From Zopfochytrium polystomum (Eukaryota > Chytridiomycota > Chytridiomycetes > Chytridiales > Chytridiaceae), in assembly GCA_025765615.1 (NCBI GenBank), contig JAIVFJ010000368.1, forward strand, positions 1 to 56,270: a stretch of DNA of 56,270 nucleotides, read 5' to 3'. Of the stretch, positions 46,351 to 56,270 are shown one piece after another. Below the pieces are notes generated by a model. The model was not told the origin of the DNA. It saw only the letters and a program-made list of their open reading frames with translations, and did not search any database. Numbering within the stretch: position 1 is the first letter of the stretch; the number at the start of each line of letters is the position of its first letter. The position numbers were made by a program, and so were the translations under genes.

Positions 46351-46726
46351 GAGAGAGAGAGAAGGGAGTCGACCATGTAGGGGTCAGAAGGTTGCCAGCA
46401 GGGAACTCACACGCGGAAACACCTTCAATTGTACACGCACCCTGCCGGGCTGCGTCGGCAACAATCACTTGACCAACAGGCTTATCACATCGCACTTGTA
46501 CTCACTCTCACAGTAAGGGACCGAGGCAGGCAGTCGGAGATCGAACTCTCAGCTGTCGGGGGCCGCACAGAGCGCGGCCACCAACACCCCTCGCAGGGAC
46601 TGGAAGGTGGGGGACGACGACGCCGTCATCGCAGGCAGGCGAGTGCCCGTGATTCTCACTTCAACACAGAGCCAGTAGTGTCACACAGTCGGTGGTGGGG
46701 CCAGCTGCATTCCCCACCTGCGGCCC
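46351..46726. other. No gene seen
   Basis: GC-richer interval between repeats D and F; open frames without motifs. Confidence 0.35.
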
Positions 46727-47136
46727 CTTACCCCTGACTTGGGAGCATCCACCACAAATCCACCACAAATGCTCGAAGTCCCCCCAACCCTATGCGTGTA
46801 TGCACAAGTGCCGAAAATAAATAATAAATTAGGAGGGCTTGGGGTACGGCCTGTCAGGCACCCCATCCCTAGGCAGTCAGGCAGTCTCTGTTAGTCACTG
46901 AAAAAGAAAATATGTTGAGAAAACCCTGGCACAACAGAAACTGTTAAGACGAAAGTAGTAAAAGCAGGCCCAATAATACCGATGGGTTAGCTGCAAATAC
47001 ACTTTGATAACGCCTTGGACACTAAAGAACCAGGAATAATAATAGGGGGTCCCGATCCTTGCAGTTTTATGTCAGGTACGCTTGTTTTTGCGAATAAAAT
47101 CCCTAGACTTTATCACTGAGACCTCAGTGTAGTCTC
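46727..47136 (-). repeat. Dispersed repeat F, copy 2 (no SINE)
   Basis: Reverse-complement copy of 38410-39072, with an uninterrupted target sequence where copy 1 carries the SINE. Confidence 0.8.
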
Positions 47137-47179
47137 ACATACACCACAACAGCCCAATCCTCCAACCAGCCAACATAAA

Positions 47180-47417
47180 TGACAGCTGCTGATTGTGGAT
47201 GGTGGTGAACTACTCTGGTGGACTACTCTCTTGTGGTGGTGAAGCTGAGGTGGGAGACTGTTGTACAATGTGTACTGTTTGGCTTTATACAAAATTGTGA
47301 CAAAGACCAGGTGACAAAAAATGCGCCAAATCCTCATCACAGTTGGTGCTCCCATGCACCACAATGTGAGGTGTTGCTCCTGCACACTGCTTACTGCAAA
47401 ACCCAAAATCTAAAACA
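47180..47417 (-). mobile_element. Family B LTR, complete, reverse (copy B3)
   Basis: 238 bp; in element orientation it begins TGTTTTAGATTTTGGG and ends CAGCTGTCA. No matching 5-bp flanks are visible. It ends 68 bp before the start codon of the LDAH-like gene, which points away from it. Confidence 0.8.
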
Positions 47418-47485
47418 GTCACAATCTGGATGAACATTTTTCCAATGCAAACTCAAAATTGTGCCAATGGATTGAGATCATTTGA

Positions 47486-48837
47486 ATGTCGCAATCTTCC
47501 TCTGCTGAGGGCGTGCTGCTTCCCCACTTCAGCAACACATTATTACCTGGTGAGCACACTGAATTTCTGGAAGAAACCTTCGCTTGTTCACTTGGGAGGG
47601 GGTTGGACAGTCGAACAAAAAAAACATCGTCGCAAACGGAAATGGCCCATCAAGTCCTACTGCCTGTCCCGATCGAGTCAACTTTTCGAGGAGCCCACTG
47701 CCTCTGGTGGCCGGTGCAGTCAGTGGTTAGCAACTCTTCACCTCCTGCCCCTCCTCGTTGGCTGGTCGTCTTCGTTGCGGGTAACCCAGGTTTGGCCGAA
47801 TATTACCGGCCATTCCTGTCTGCTCTCCACAGCTCGACCTTTTGCGTGGCAGTGTCGAGATAGTCGCACTGTCTTTGAGGGGCCACGCCCCAACTATCGA
47901 TACGCGCGACGACGGGATGGCACAGACAGACATGCCTTGGGATGCTGCCAAGGATGTGCGATCCGCGATTCGCGGGATCGACACGTCGCTTAGAGCCCAA
48001 GCCGACCACAAGCTCGCTGCCCTAACTTCCCTGCGGTCACTCTACCCGCCCGGTTCATCGACACAGATGATCGTGATGGGGCACTCGATCGGCTGTTACA
48101 TCCTCCTCGACGCCATTGGGTCGTCGCCCACTCCCTCCACCCTCGTCGACGGCGTCATCATGTTGATGCCTGCTCTGGCCCACCTACGAGACACTCCTGC
48201 CGGCAAACGCCTCACTCCAGTTGTGCTCCGACCCACCATCGTCAAGTTTATCGTACCCGCGGTCATCTTCCTCTTGTCCCTCATGCCCACCGTTTTCCTC
48301 GTTGCTCTCATCCGCGTTATCACTCGCCAACCACCCGCCGGCGCCGCTGTGACCGCAAAGCTTGTAGCCGGCCCGCGCACCGCCCTTAATGCCTTGTCGA
48401 TGGGTCTGGAGGAGATGGCCACCGTTCACGAAGTTCGTGAAGATATGCGCAAGACGGTAAGAGCCCTCGCGGAGCGCCGCCGCGCCGAGGGTCCCCGCCG
48501 CGCTGCTGTCCGTGCGTACTTTGCCGCCGGCGACATCGACGAGTGGGTTCCTCAGTGGATTAGGGAGTCTGTCGAGGATGGGCTTGGCCTCCAGACGTTC
48601 CATCTGCCGCCGTCATCACTCCAATTGAAGGCGATGGGCGACGGCCATGACGTGTCGCTCCAGAACGAGGATGCCAACGAGGACGATGCCTCCGCCAGCC
48701 CTGCGCATAACTCGGACGCCGCGGTACTGCTCGGGTCCGCCGTCTGCCAGTGGGGCTTGAAGCACGCGTTTTGCCTCGACCCATCCGAGACGAATACTTT
48801 GGCCGCCGTTGTGGCCCGCTGGATCCACGACTGGTAG
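47486..48837 (+). CDS. Lipid droplet-associated hydrolase (LDAH-like), one frameshift
   Basis: Alpha/beta hydrolase of the LDAH (DUF2305) family, lipid-droplet serine hydrolases implicated in sterol ester or triglyceride metabolism. Start ATG 47486 gives MSQSSSAEG; the first strand and oxyanion loop read LVVFVAGNPGLAEYY. The nucleophile elbow is GHSIG (about residue 198), the acid is the Asp in GDIDEWVP (about 350), and the His is in LKHAFCL (about 426). A long hydrophobic stretch (VKFIVPAVIFLLSLMPTVFL) fits membrane or droplet insertion. Between SALH and LRGSVEIVALSLRGH (about 47830) the frame shifts by one base. A CTCTCCACAG there resembles an acceptor, but an intron would remove conserved coding sequence, so a lost base is the better explanation. 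Length is about 450 residues, above the human protein's roughly 325. Confidence 0.82.
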
Positions 48838-49043
48838 CATCACGGACTTCGATGACTTCTCTCCCTCTGCCTTTTTCTCTCCTGCCCTCGCTACTACCCA
48901 CCGCCTCATTTGAACTCCATTTTATCCTGCCTTCATTAGTTATTCTTTGTTCCTTAGTTCGGATTTAAGTAATATGTAAACCAGGCTGGCTTCACCACAA
49001 ACGTTTTTGTGTCCCACCCCTTGCTTAGACACTGAATCTTGAC
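48838..49043. other. Short intergenic region
   Basis: About 200 bp between two same-strand genes, T-rich; should hold the 3' end of the LDAH-like gene and the promoter of the next. Confidence 0.5.
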
Positions 49044-52000
49044 ATGGTCGGGAGGGCGGCTTCAAATTTGGGATACGTGGACAAGTCAAAGAAAGTTACA
49101 GTAAAAGGCGAACCTCTTTCAATCCACCCACGAACCACAGGTGAGCCAGCCTTGGCAGGACTTTCGTTGGGAGGCAGTCGGACTCAGAAAGCCGAATCAT
49201 GGAATAATCACCCGCTATGCAACCAACAAAGCAATGCGCCGAACTCTTCGTCGCCATCTGCGTTGGATGTTGCCCATTTCATCGATGCGATTCGTTTGCT
49301 ATTTGTGGAACTAATGACGTGGCTTCTGAAGAGACAGCGAGCGCAGAAACACTGAAAGAGCCTCGACCCAGTATACTCCTGTCTGATAATAATGCACGAT
49401 TTTTTTGTCCAGAGCTTCTAGTGATCTCAATGCTGGGCTCGCCCTCTCGCCTTCTTCAAGTCAAGCTGCTCAAAGACGGCCGTTCGCCAATGTCGGAGTG
49501 TCCGACTATTCTCCGTTTACTTGACGAGCAAGGTGTTTCCGTTCGCCACATTCTTTTGCGTGAAGCGCTATCACCACAACTTTCAAGCCGCTCCCTTTAT
49601 ACCGACTTCGGCGACCGCGGCACCATCACCGCACTTCTCGTTTTTTTTTGATTTGCGGCATGCCCAATTAGCCTGCGACTACTTAATGGCTCGCTGCGTC
49701 CCTCTTACAAGAAGCAACTATCGCGCCGCACTCGCAAGTGAATTCTCAGCCAGCGACTCCCACTTGCGTTCGGCAGAATGTCTTGTGGTTATGGTGCGCT
49801 ATAGAGAGGAATGTTTGATAGCTGGTGTCACCGAGTTAGACGGTCGTCTAGCGTTTGACGGAGAAGTATATAAAATCTCTGCGTGTAGCAAAGTGTTTGC
49901 AGATATCACTTCGGATACTCGCAGAAGGGTCTCCTCGAACGGAGCCGATTTGGGACGAAAGATCTGTCGGATCCACCCTCTTCTCAGATTTAGAGAGCTA
50001 CAATTTAACTGTTCCCACCGTGGTAGCCCCTCAAACAATTTTCCATGACGTTTGCGGACTTGTATTTGTTCGGGGATTTCAGTGGCGTAATATCACTCAG
50101 GTGCAGAATTTGCTTTACGACTCTTGAAACTAAAACATAGAATCAAGCCAGGTGACTTTCTGTCACACTTCGGCGATGTTCGGGCCTTTTGCATGTGTAG
50201 AAGTGAGCAAAGGAGCTTTGTGGTGGAATACTACGATACTAGGGCAGCCAACGCTTTTCTTCATGCACTTCACAGAAAATTTAACGAAGTAAGCCATCGC
50301 TATGCATCATCTTGCACAAGTTCACAAAAGATGTCCAGGACGACTGCACATTCACCTTCGCATCATTCGTCGATAGACGATCTATTCCAAATGCCAACTA
50401 TCTGGTCCCGGTCCACTGTTTGCGCGGAAAGCTTAGAGAGGAAGATGAAACTTCAAACACTTACATGCATTTGGGAGCGAACACTGATAAACACCTGGAA
50501 GCGCAACTGGAATTCACGAACGAAACGTCTAAAAGATTTGGAACCCTAACAAGCTTGGGAATTGAAGAACTCGTGTCGATAATGCCAGATCAGTCTCGAC
50601 CAACGGTCACTGCAACAAGATGTGTTGGGACATTGGAGCGAATGGCAGAGCACTTTTCACACCGAGATGGCGCTCTCGGTTCAATGGTCAGCCAAGACAG
50701 CGCCTCAATTGGGAACTTGTGCTTCGAGAGGTCTCAATGGAACTTCTTGAATTGGCCCTATTTTGGTGAGAAAAGGTCAACTTGGGGCAGTCATTACCAT
50801 CCCTCGATGACTCAGATGTGGACGACGCCGCCTCCAAACAGCCACCCCACGTTGGTGCCATCCAACCTTTCATTTTCAACACCTCCGCCCCGCTCAGAAG
50901 AAAGAGGCTTTCGATGACGTCGCAGTCTCGGTGGAGGAAGACGAAACCCTCAGCTTGTCTGACTTCCCTCCAGCAGACCATCGAAGGCGTTGCCCGTCCA
51001 CGCGGCGCTGGGAGATGGCGTTGCCTTCTCATCAGGACCTTAAAGAGCAATCGCCGAACACGCAATCAAGGCCTATGGCAACCAGAAGAGAAGGAGAAGG
51101 AAGGGAATACTCTCCACTGAAGATTGACACAAAAGACTTACAGAGATCAGGATTTGCTCCCGGGAGGTCTGCCTTCGTTAAGTCAAGACATGTGACAGAA
51201 GCGATACTTTCGGCACCGTTACCTTCGCCCAACTTCATTCCAAAAGAGAACGAGTTTAACTTGCTGGAGATAGGTTGAAATTGAAAAACAATTATTAATG
51301 CTGATGTAACTGCCGATTTAGTCGCTGGACGCGAGCGGAGGACTTCAATCATGCTTAAAAATGTTCCGAATCGGTTTGTCACAGTTTGTCAGTGCGCCGG
51401 CAATTGCTTTCTGACTCGTGCCACTGCAGCTATACACAAGACATGCTTATTGATTTCTTGAACGAAACTCACGAAGGGCTGTTCGATTTCGTTTATCTTC
51501 GAATGGACTTTTTGAACAGATGTAACGTTGGATGTAAGCTTGAAGGCGAATTACCTACCACATGAAATCTAATTCTGGCCTTCCTCAAGACGCATTCATT
51601 AAGTAAGTAGTTTCAGGTAGTTTGAGGTGCAATCCACTTACGAAGACTCTGGACTAGTTTCGTCAACCCACCCTCCATTGTCGCTTTTGCTGCACGTGTA
51701 ATTGGCCAAAAGTGGCAAGTTTCTGTGCCTGCATCGCATTTCGGCAACTGGACTAATATCTATTTCGAAGGCCAAAATTCAACAGTGACAAACTTCCAAT
51801 TCTTTGCTTTGCAAATATCCAAGGCAAGCAAGCGTTCGTGGAAAAGTTTCGCAATTCGAACGTCATGACTGAGGAGCCGTCTTTCCGCCCTCGTTTGTTC
51901 AAGACACCGAATCTTGAACATGACCCTAACTCGACCAATCCATTACGGCCCGCAGTAGAAGAGGCTTTCCCCCCTCCGACGCGAGGCCCGCTCCGCCCAA

Positions 52001-52137
52001 AATCGAACATTTTATTTTCTCGAGACAAATTCCGCCCGTTTTGTTCAATTAACGGTGTTGAATGCTTCAGTGTAACATCGTGCGTACCTGATGGCAAAAT
52101 CAGCGTGAACGATTTTTTACGTGAGACTCGCATGTGA
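49044..52137 (+). CDS. Mei2-like RNA-binding protein, multi-exon
   Basis: The C terminus is diagnostic. The Mei2-type RRM (RRM_2) reads RRTSIMLKNVPNR | YTQDMLIDFLNETHEG.., FDFVYLRMDFLNRCNVG | YAFIN | FVNPPSIVAFAARVIGQK | FNSDKLPILCFANIQGKQAF, with GT-AG introns of 48-59 bp. In-frame exons: 50339-50766, about 50815-51273, 51322-51373, 51430-51533, 51590-51602 (13 bp), 51658-51711, 51771-52137. Two earlier RRMs are visible: VFFDLRHAQLACDYL near 49660 and GDVRAFCMC..SFVVEYYDTRAANAF at about 50170-50260, ending at donor 50288. Mei2 proteins promote meiosis or differentiation by binding RNA. The 5' part (49044-50100) needs frame changes near 49300, at a T9 run (49641-49649), near 50085 and near 50895, so the start is only the first plausible ATG. 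Confidence 0.87.
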
Positions 52138-52573
52138 CGTGATGACCTATTGCTTTTGGAGACGATACATCAACGTTGGTGAACTTTCCGTCCGTTCTGT
52201 TTCGCTGCAACTTTAGAGGTCCAAGTCAACATGGAAAACAAACTTTTTTGAAAAAGAAGAAAGAAACTTGCCACAGATGAAGATCAAAAAAGCACCGCCG
52301 CGCCGCCTTGGTCCCCCAGTAAGTCGGGATGCCAATTCCATAGGCCTTGCGATGGCATCACTTGATGGCCATCCGATGACTTCGGTCGCTTCGTTCTTAT
52401 AAGCATGCACAATCCTTGCTGTGTTGTCGCAGGCGTAAGAGCTGGACGATGGTGGTGGTCATGGTCCGGTGGCTTTGCCTTCGAGGCCGCGTGTCACGTC
52501 AACCCGACAACCGAATTAGCCCCATGCGCCCCTATCTTTCTCCACTTCGTACTAATTGGTGTCCACGATCCAG
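52138..52573. other. Intergenic or 5' region of the next gene
   Basis: About 440 bp without clear coding sequence. It may contain the promoter and a short first exon of the HUWE1/TOM1-like gene; the initiating ATG could not be fixed. Confidence 0.4.
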
Positions 52574-55500
52574 GTCCCGGCGGTGGCGTCTGCAATCAGT
52601 CTACTTCGGGATTGCCCGGAGGAAGCGTTGCCTGAGATCGCGGACAAAGTCGCGGAATGGAACCTCCCGAAAAGTGATTTCTTCCACTGGATCGCAGTCC
52701 TCGACCGATTTGATTCCTTGCTAGAAAGCGCCGTTGAAAAGGCACAGTTAAAATCCGTTCAAGTACAGCCGCTCGACTCGAATGTGCGATCCACCGTGCT
52801 TGCCGTCCTGCGTATTTCAAAAGTTCTATTCGACAACTGCACCAATCGCAACCTGTATAACTCATTTGAGGTTTGTGTTGAAATATTGCCGGTCGTGTTA
52901 TTAGTTAGACTTAAACTCGAGTCTCCCTCCAGCACGTCTCCAACTTGCTTAACTCCAACGATGTCGACGTTCTTCTAGCTACTCTGCAGTTTCTTTTCCG
53001 ACCGTCTCAGCGAATGGGTCGACAGAAGTCATCGAAACTGGCACTTGGACTTGCTGAAGCTCGCGTTATTACGCTGGCTCAAGGGACGAAGACGAGATCT
53101 GTAGTTGATATAGCCGCCATGGTTGAACCTGAAACACAGTCTAAACTTTCGGACGCAACATTTGGCGACGGGACGGTACCTCAGTTTTCGCCGTCCGCCT
53201 TGATGCATAGGTTCTATCGATCAAGTCCTCGAGCCGATGATAGTTTCCCCAAAACAGTATCATCGCCAGATCCAACAGTCGAAACCTCTGCCCTCACTGA
53301 TGAGAATGATCCCCCACTATCACCCACCAAATCCTCGAAGTCCATCGAAGCAACTGCAACTTCAAACACGAACGGAGAGGGACTTGTTTTGATATACCTG
53401 GCAGACGTGCTCCAAACAGGAAAGACAGAAGACGAACTGTTCGTATCGCTGATCGAAGAGTACAACGTTCCACCAGAGGAACGCTTTGCATTACTTCACA
53501 AATTGCGGATAGCGTTCAGCGCCAACTTAGAGGAGCGCCGTCAAAGTTATTCCTTATCCGTATTTGGGCGATCGCCGTCGCCGGTATGTGACAATGTTTT
53601 CGCGTTGCATTGCTCATCAATTCCACTTTTTCGTCAGTCTCTGCTGTTAGCGAAGAGATTTGCTCAAGCAAACTTTTCCTCACCGAGCCAGACCTGACTC
53701 AGAAACTGGGAGATCTTGTGCACGCATCCCGAAGTACTTCATTCGTAAGAATAAGTTTGCTTCGTTGCTTTCATATAACCTGCATGCAGGAGGTTCAAAC
53801 TGCAGCGTTTGCTTGCGCTGGAAGCAATTTCGCGCAAGTCGAAACCGTGCTAGCGACGTCTTATCCGCTGTCAATGCATCAGCTAATCACGGTGCTGTAC
53901 TGCAAGCATTAAACGCATGCCATAAACTTGTCTGAAGGTTGTCTCTCTCCTATAATGGCTTTTTCCTAATATTATTATTGCAGATTTTGCCCTACCGCAG
54001 GACTACATTGATTCAGTTTTCAATTTCATGGCTCAAATCATTTCCGTCGTGTCTGGTGGAAATATGGTTGTGGCGGCGGGATTATTACTATCTTGACACA
54101 AGCCCTTTCTCTGCCAGTAAATAAGCACTTTAAGGTAATGGTTTTTAATGGCTTGGAGCATTCCGCGGAAATAATGAGTCCTTTTCCAGAACGTGACAAA
54201 GTTTGTCACAACTTTGGACAGCATCATTTACGGCTATTCGAACTCCTTTCCCTCTTTTGCGTCTGCCAACGGTTTGGAGCACCTTGTTTCTAGAGTCAAA
54301 GTTCGTTTCGAGCCTTAGTCGTTGGTAAGGGTAACTTCTCTTGCAGGAGGAGATCGAGCAAGACATCTCTTTATACGGAGAAACTCGATGGAACAAGGAG
54401 GTCCCGATCTTGAATATTTTCATGTTTTTGGATGTTTTCTCACCGATTTTCGTCCACAGAAATTCCATACGAACGCGTAGCGTTTCTTCGAAGCTTGTTA
54501 AAATTTATAATGCACATGATGCAAACGTCGGGTTCGCCGGATCAGATGCGGAACCTGATTGAAACAAGCCTCCCAGGAAGCGTCCTCGCTATATTTGAAA
54601 AGCCAAAATTTTTGGTGCCATATTCTTGGACTGGCGATTACGATTTGTCGACTTTCGTCCACAATGAACCGACAAGCCTCCATTCTTCAAGTCTCAGCTG
54701 CACACGGCTTTTCTTAAAGTAGCAGGGGCGAGATTCCATGGTCGCCGGAAGTAATCACGCTCTGCCAAGCGCTTTCGGGGCGATTTGCTTAAACCAGCCG
54801 GTCTTGACGCTTTCAATGAAGCAAAACCTATACCTGCTTACTTGCAATTTGACGAACGACGAGAGTTTGCGCCATCTGCAGGACAAAGACCTTCCCATCT
54901 AGTTGGTATATCCATCGACGAATTAATGCGCCATCACCCCTCTTTGAAGCAACAGTGATGGATCAATCGTTGCTGTTCTGCGAAATTATAGGTCTGGGAC
55001 AACTGTACAAGAAGAAGACAGAGATCTTGTGGAGCTTGGCTGGAAAGACTCGTTGCCGATGGAATCGCCTGAGGGAAAGAGGGAAAAAGGGAGCCGCGTA
55101 TCTCCACTCTTATCGATGTTTTTGCACGGGTATGTTGACTTCACTTCCTTGTCGAGGACTGACAGTTTTTGTAGTTTCTTGGGGCTGTTTCAGAATCCAG
55201 CCCACTGTAAAGACTTTATCAGCTGAATGGTGCTCAGCTGCTCGTGAAACTATTTTTCTTGCCCACTATACCTCTCGATTTCGCACTTTCCAGTAACCAA
55301 AAGTCTTTGACCTACATTTTACGTGCCCTCGTGGAAAGCAGCGCAACTACTGTTCTTCCAGTTATCATGAAATGGTATATCCGAAGCCTTTGAAAAGGCA
55401 TCCACAATCCTTCAATACCGTGAAACCTCTTGGTGTCGTGAATTTATTGAAGTTGATGGTACTGAATGAATTTTTCTGCATCTACTTACTTCATCGCAGC

Positions 55501-56270
55501 AGGATCAGTCCCGGATAAAGCGTTGGCTGCTAATCTGGGGCAAGGGCTCATCAGTTCTCCATTGCTTTGTCCGTCTCTTCCAAGACTCTTTGTCAGCCCA
55601 AAATGTCTCTCACGGAAAGAGCGTAACCATCATTTCGAACGCTCTTGGAAGTGGTGTCGGTGAGGGGATTGTCAAGGCTGTAGGCTTGCTTCACAGATTC
55701 TGCTTTTGGAGAATATCTTGTTGAAGTCTTCCGTGCCGAAAGAATGGTTTGAGGCGAAACCGAAGAGAGAATCGGCGGACGAAGTGCACGCTTCAAACCT
55801 TCTTTCCAGATCGAGTTCTGTTTGATGAGCTCACTCTGGGTCCCGACAATCATGTAACACCTGCGGCAACGGAATCTGGCTACCAACTACAGAGTCAGGA
55901 ACACCCAATTCTTCCGTGGACTATTTGTCAACATTCTTTCCACACTGACACCAACTTACCAAAGTATCATTCGGCTGCTCTCTATTCGGCGTATTAGCGA
56001 TGGCCCTTCGAAAGCAAGCGTCTCGGTTATTGACAGTATAGCGCAGATATTGGTCGATGCGCTTCTGTGGACGCCATCCTCTGGAAAGAATTTGGAGAAT
56101 CTTCGTTACTTATCGATGACGCTGCATCTTGTTGCGGTGATGGTATTGGATGACACACCAAAACAGCCTCCAGACGCCGTTGGTCAATGCCTTCGTGAAC
56201 AAGGTGGCAGCCCTGCCCTCCTTAACCTGGTAAAGGTGATCTGGACCGACGTTGCTACTGAGGAAAGGCA
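52574..56270 (+). CDS. HUWE1/TOM1-type HECT E3 ubiquitin ligase, N-terminal part, runs off the window
   Basis: Blocks follow the DUF908-DUF913 order of HUWE1/TOM1: EWNLPKSDFFHWIAVLDRFD (about 52650), NSNDVDVLLATLQFLFRPSQR, YNVPPEERFALLHKLRIAFS (about 53460), ALEAISRKS..SDVLSAVNASANHG, DSVFNFMAQIISVVSGGNM, GLEHLVSRVK, IPYERVAFLRSLLKFIMHMM, ISIDELMRHHPSL (about 54915), LLFCEIIGLG, IPLDFALSSNQ, SVLHCFVRLFQDSLSAQNV. Clear introns: 52871-52932, 54135-54189, 54301-54346, 54401-54459 (46-62 bp). The HECT domain would be thousands of bases beyond the window. Such ligases ubiquitinate many nuclear and cytosolic proteins. Single-base frame breaks fall near 53842, 54078, 54460, 54810, 54947 and 55215, several in homopolymers, while the encoded protein stays well conserved across them. 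Confidence 0.87.

Noticed and set aside
47775..47831. A short intron ending at CTCTCCACAG in the LDAH-like gene
   Set aside because: It would delete the conserved GNPGLAEYY region; a one-base indel explains the frame change better.
47486..56270. Programmed frameshifting of the Euplotes kind as the cause of the frame breaks
   Set aside because: The break points do not share a slippery codon followed by a stop. Some need an added base and others a removed one, and most sit in homopolymers.

Overview
The window is nuclear DNA of a eukaryote, most likely a fungus and possibly an early-diverging lineage. The reasons are spliceosomal introns of about 46-62 bp in the right-hand genes and 94-408 bp elsewhere, a Crz1-like C2H2 factor, a Mei2-type RNA-binding protein, a TOM1/HUWE1-type ligase, a GH26-like protein of the sort seen in fungi, a PMP20-type peroxiredoxin, and many Copia retrotransposons. 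The species cannot be named from the sequence.

Layout. 1-1969: gene-free DNA full of (CT)n, (GA)n and tetranucleotide microsatellites. 1970-4841 (+): large low-complexity protein of unknown function, with one frameshift in a T-run. 5651-9529 (+): GH26-like, probably membrane-anchored protein with at least seven introns, including exons of 22 and 20 bp; its predicted catalytic glutamates look replaced. 9683-10624 (-): peroxiredoxin. 10625-15660: almost gene-free, with a solo LTR carrying heat-shock-element-like arrays (11529-11837) and a 204-bp inverted-repeat element (12531-12734).

15666-31561 is a nest of retrotransposons. Copia family A has 1.1-1.2 kb LTRs, family B has about 237-bp LTRs, and family C is seen only as solo LTRs. 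The centre is a head-to-head family-A composite, LTR(-)/pol(-)/gag-pol(+)/LTR(+), at 21226-28974. 32298-32598 is a tRNA-derived SINE with a 15-bp target duplication. 33574-35788 (-) is a three-finger C2H2 factor with clean exon joins. 36745-37845 is a decayed Ty3/gypsy pol. 38410-39072 is a repeat interrupted by a second SINE, and its empty counterpart lies at 46727-47136. 39542-46215 is a second, inverted family-A Copia.

The right end is genic: LDAH-like lipid-droplet hydrolase (47486-48837), Mei2-like protein (49044-52137) and the N-terminal part of a HUWE1/TOM1-type HECT ligase (52574 to the window end), all on +. These genes match their families well but are broken by many single-base frameshifts, mostly in homopolymers, so sequencing error is a serious alternative to pseudogenisation.

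No operon-like functional unit is visible. The most interesting features are the heat-shock-element arrays in the family C LTRs, the head-to-head Copia composite, the SINE with filled and empty sites, and the GH26-like protein with a degenerate active site.
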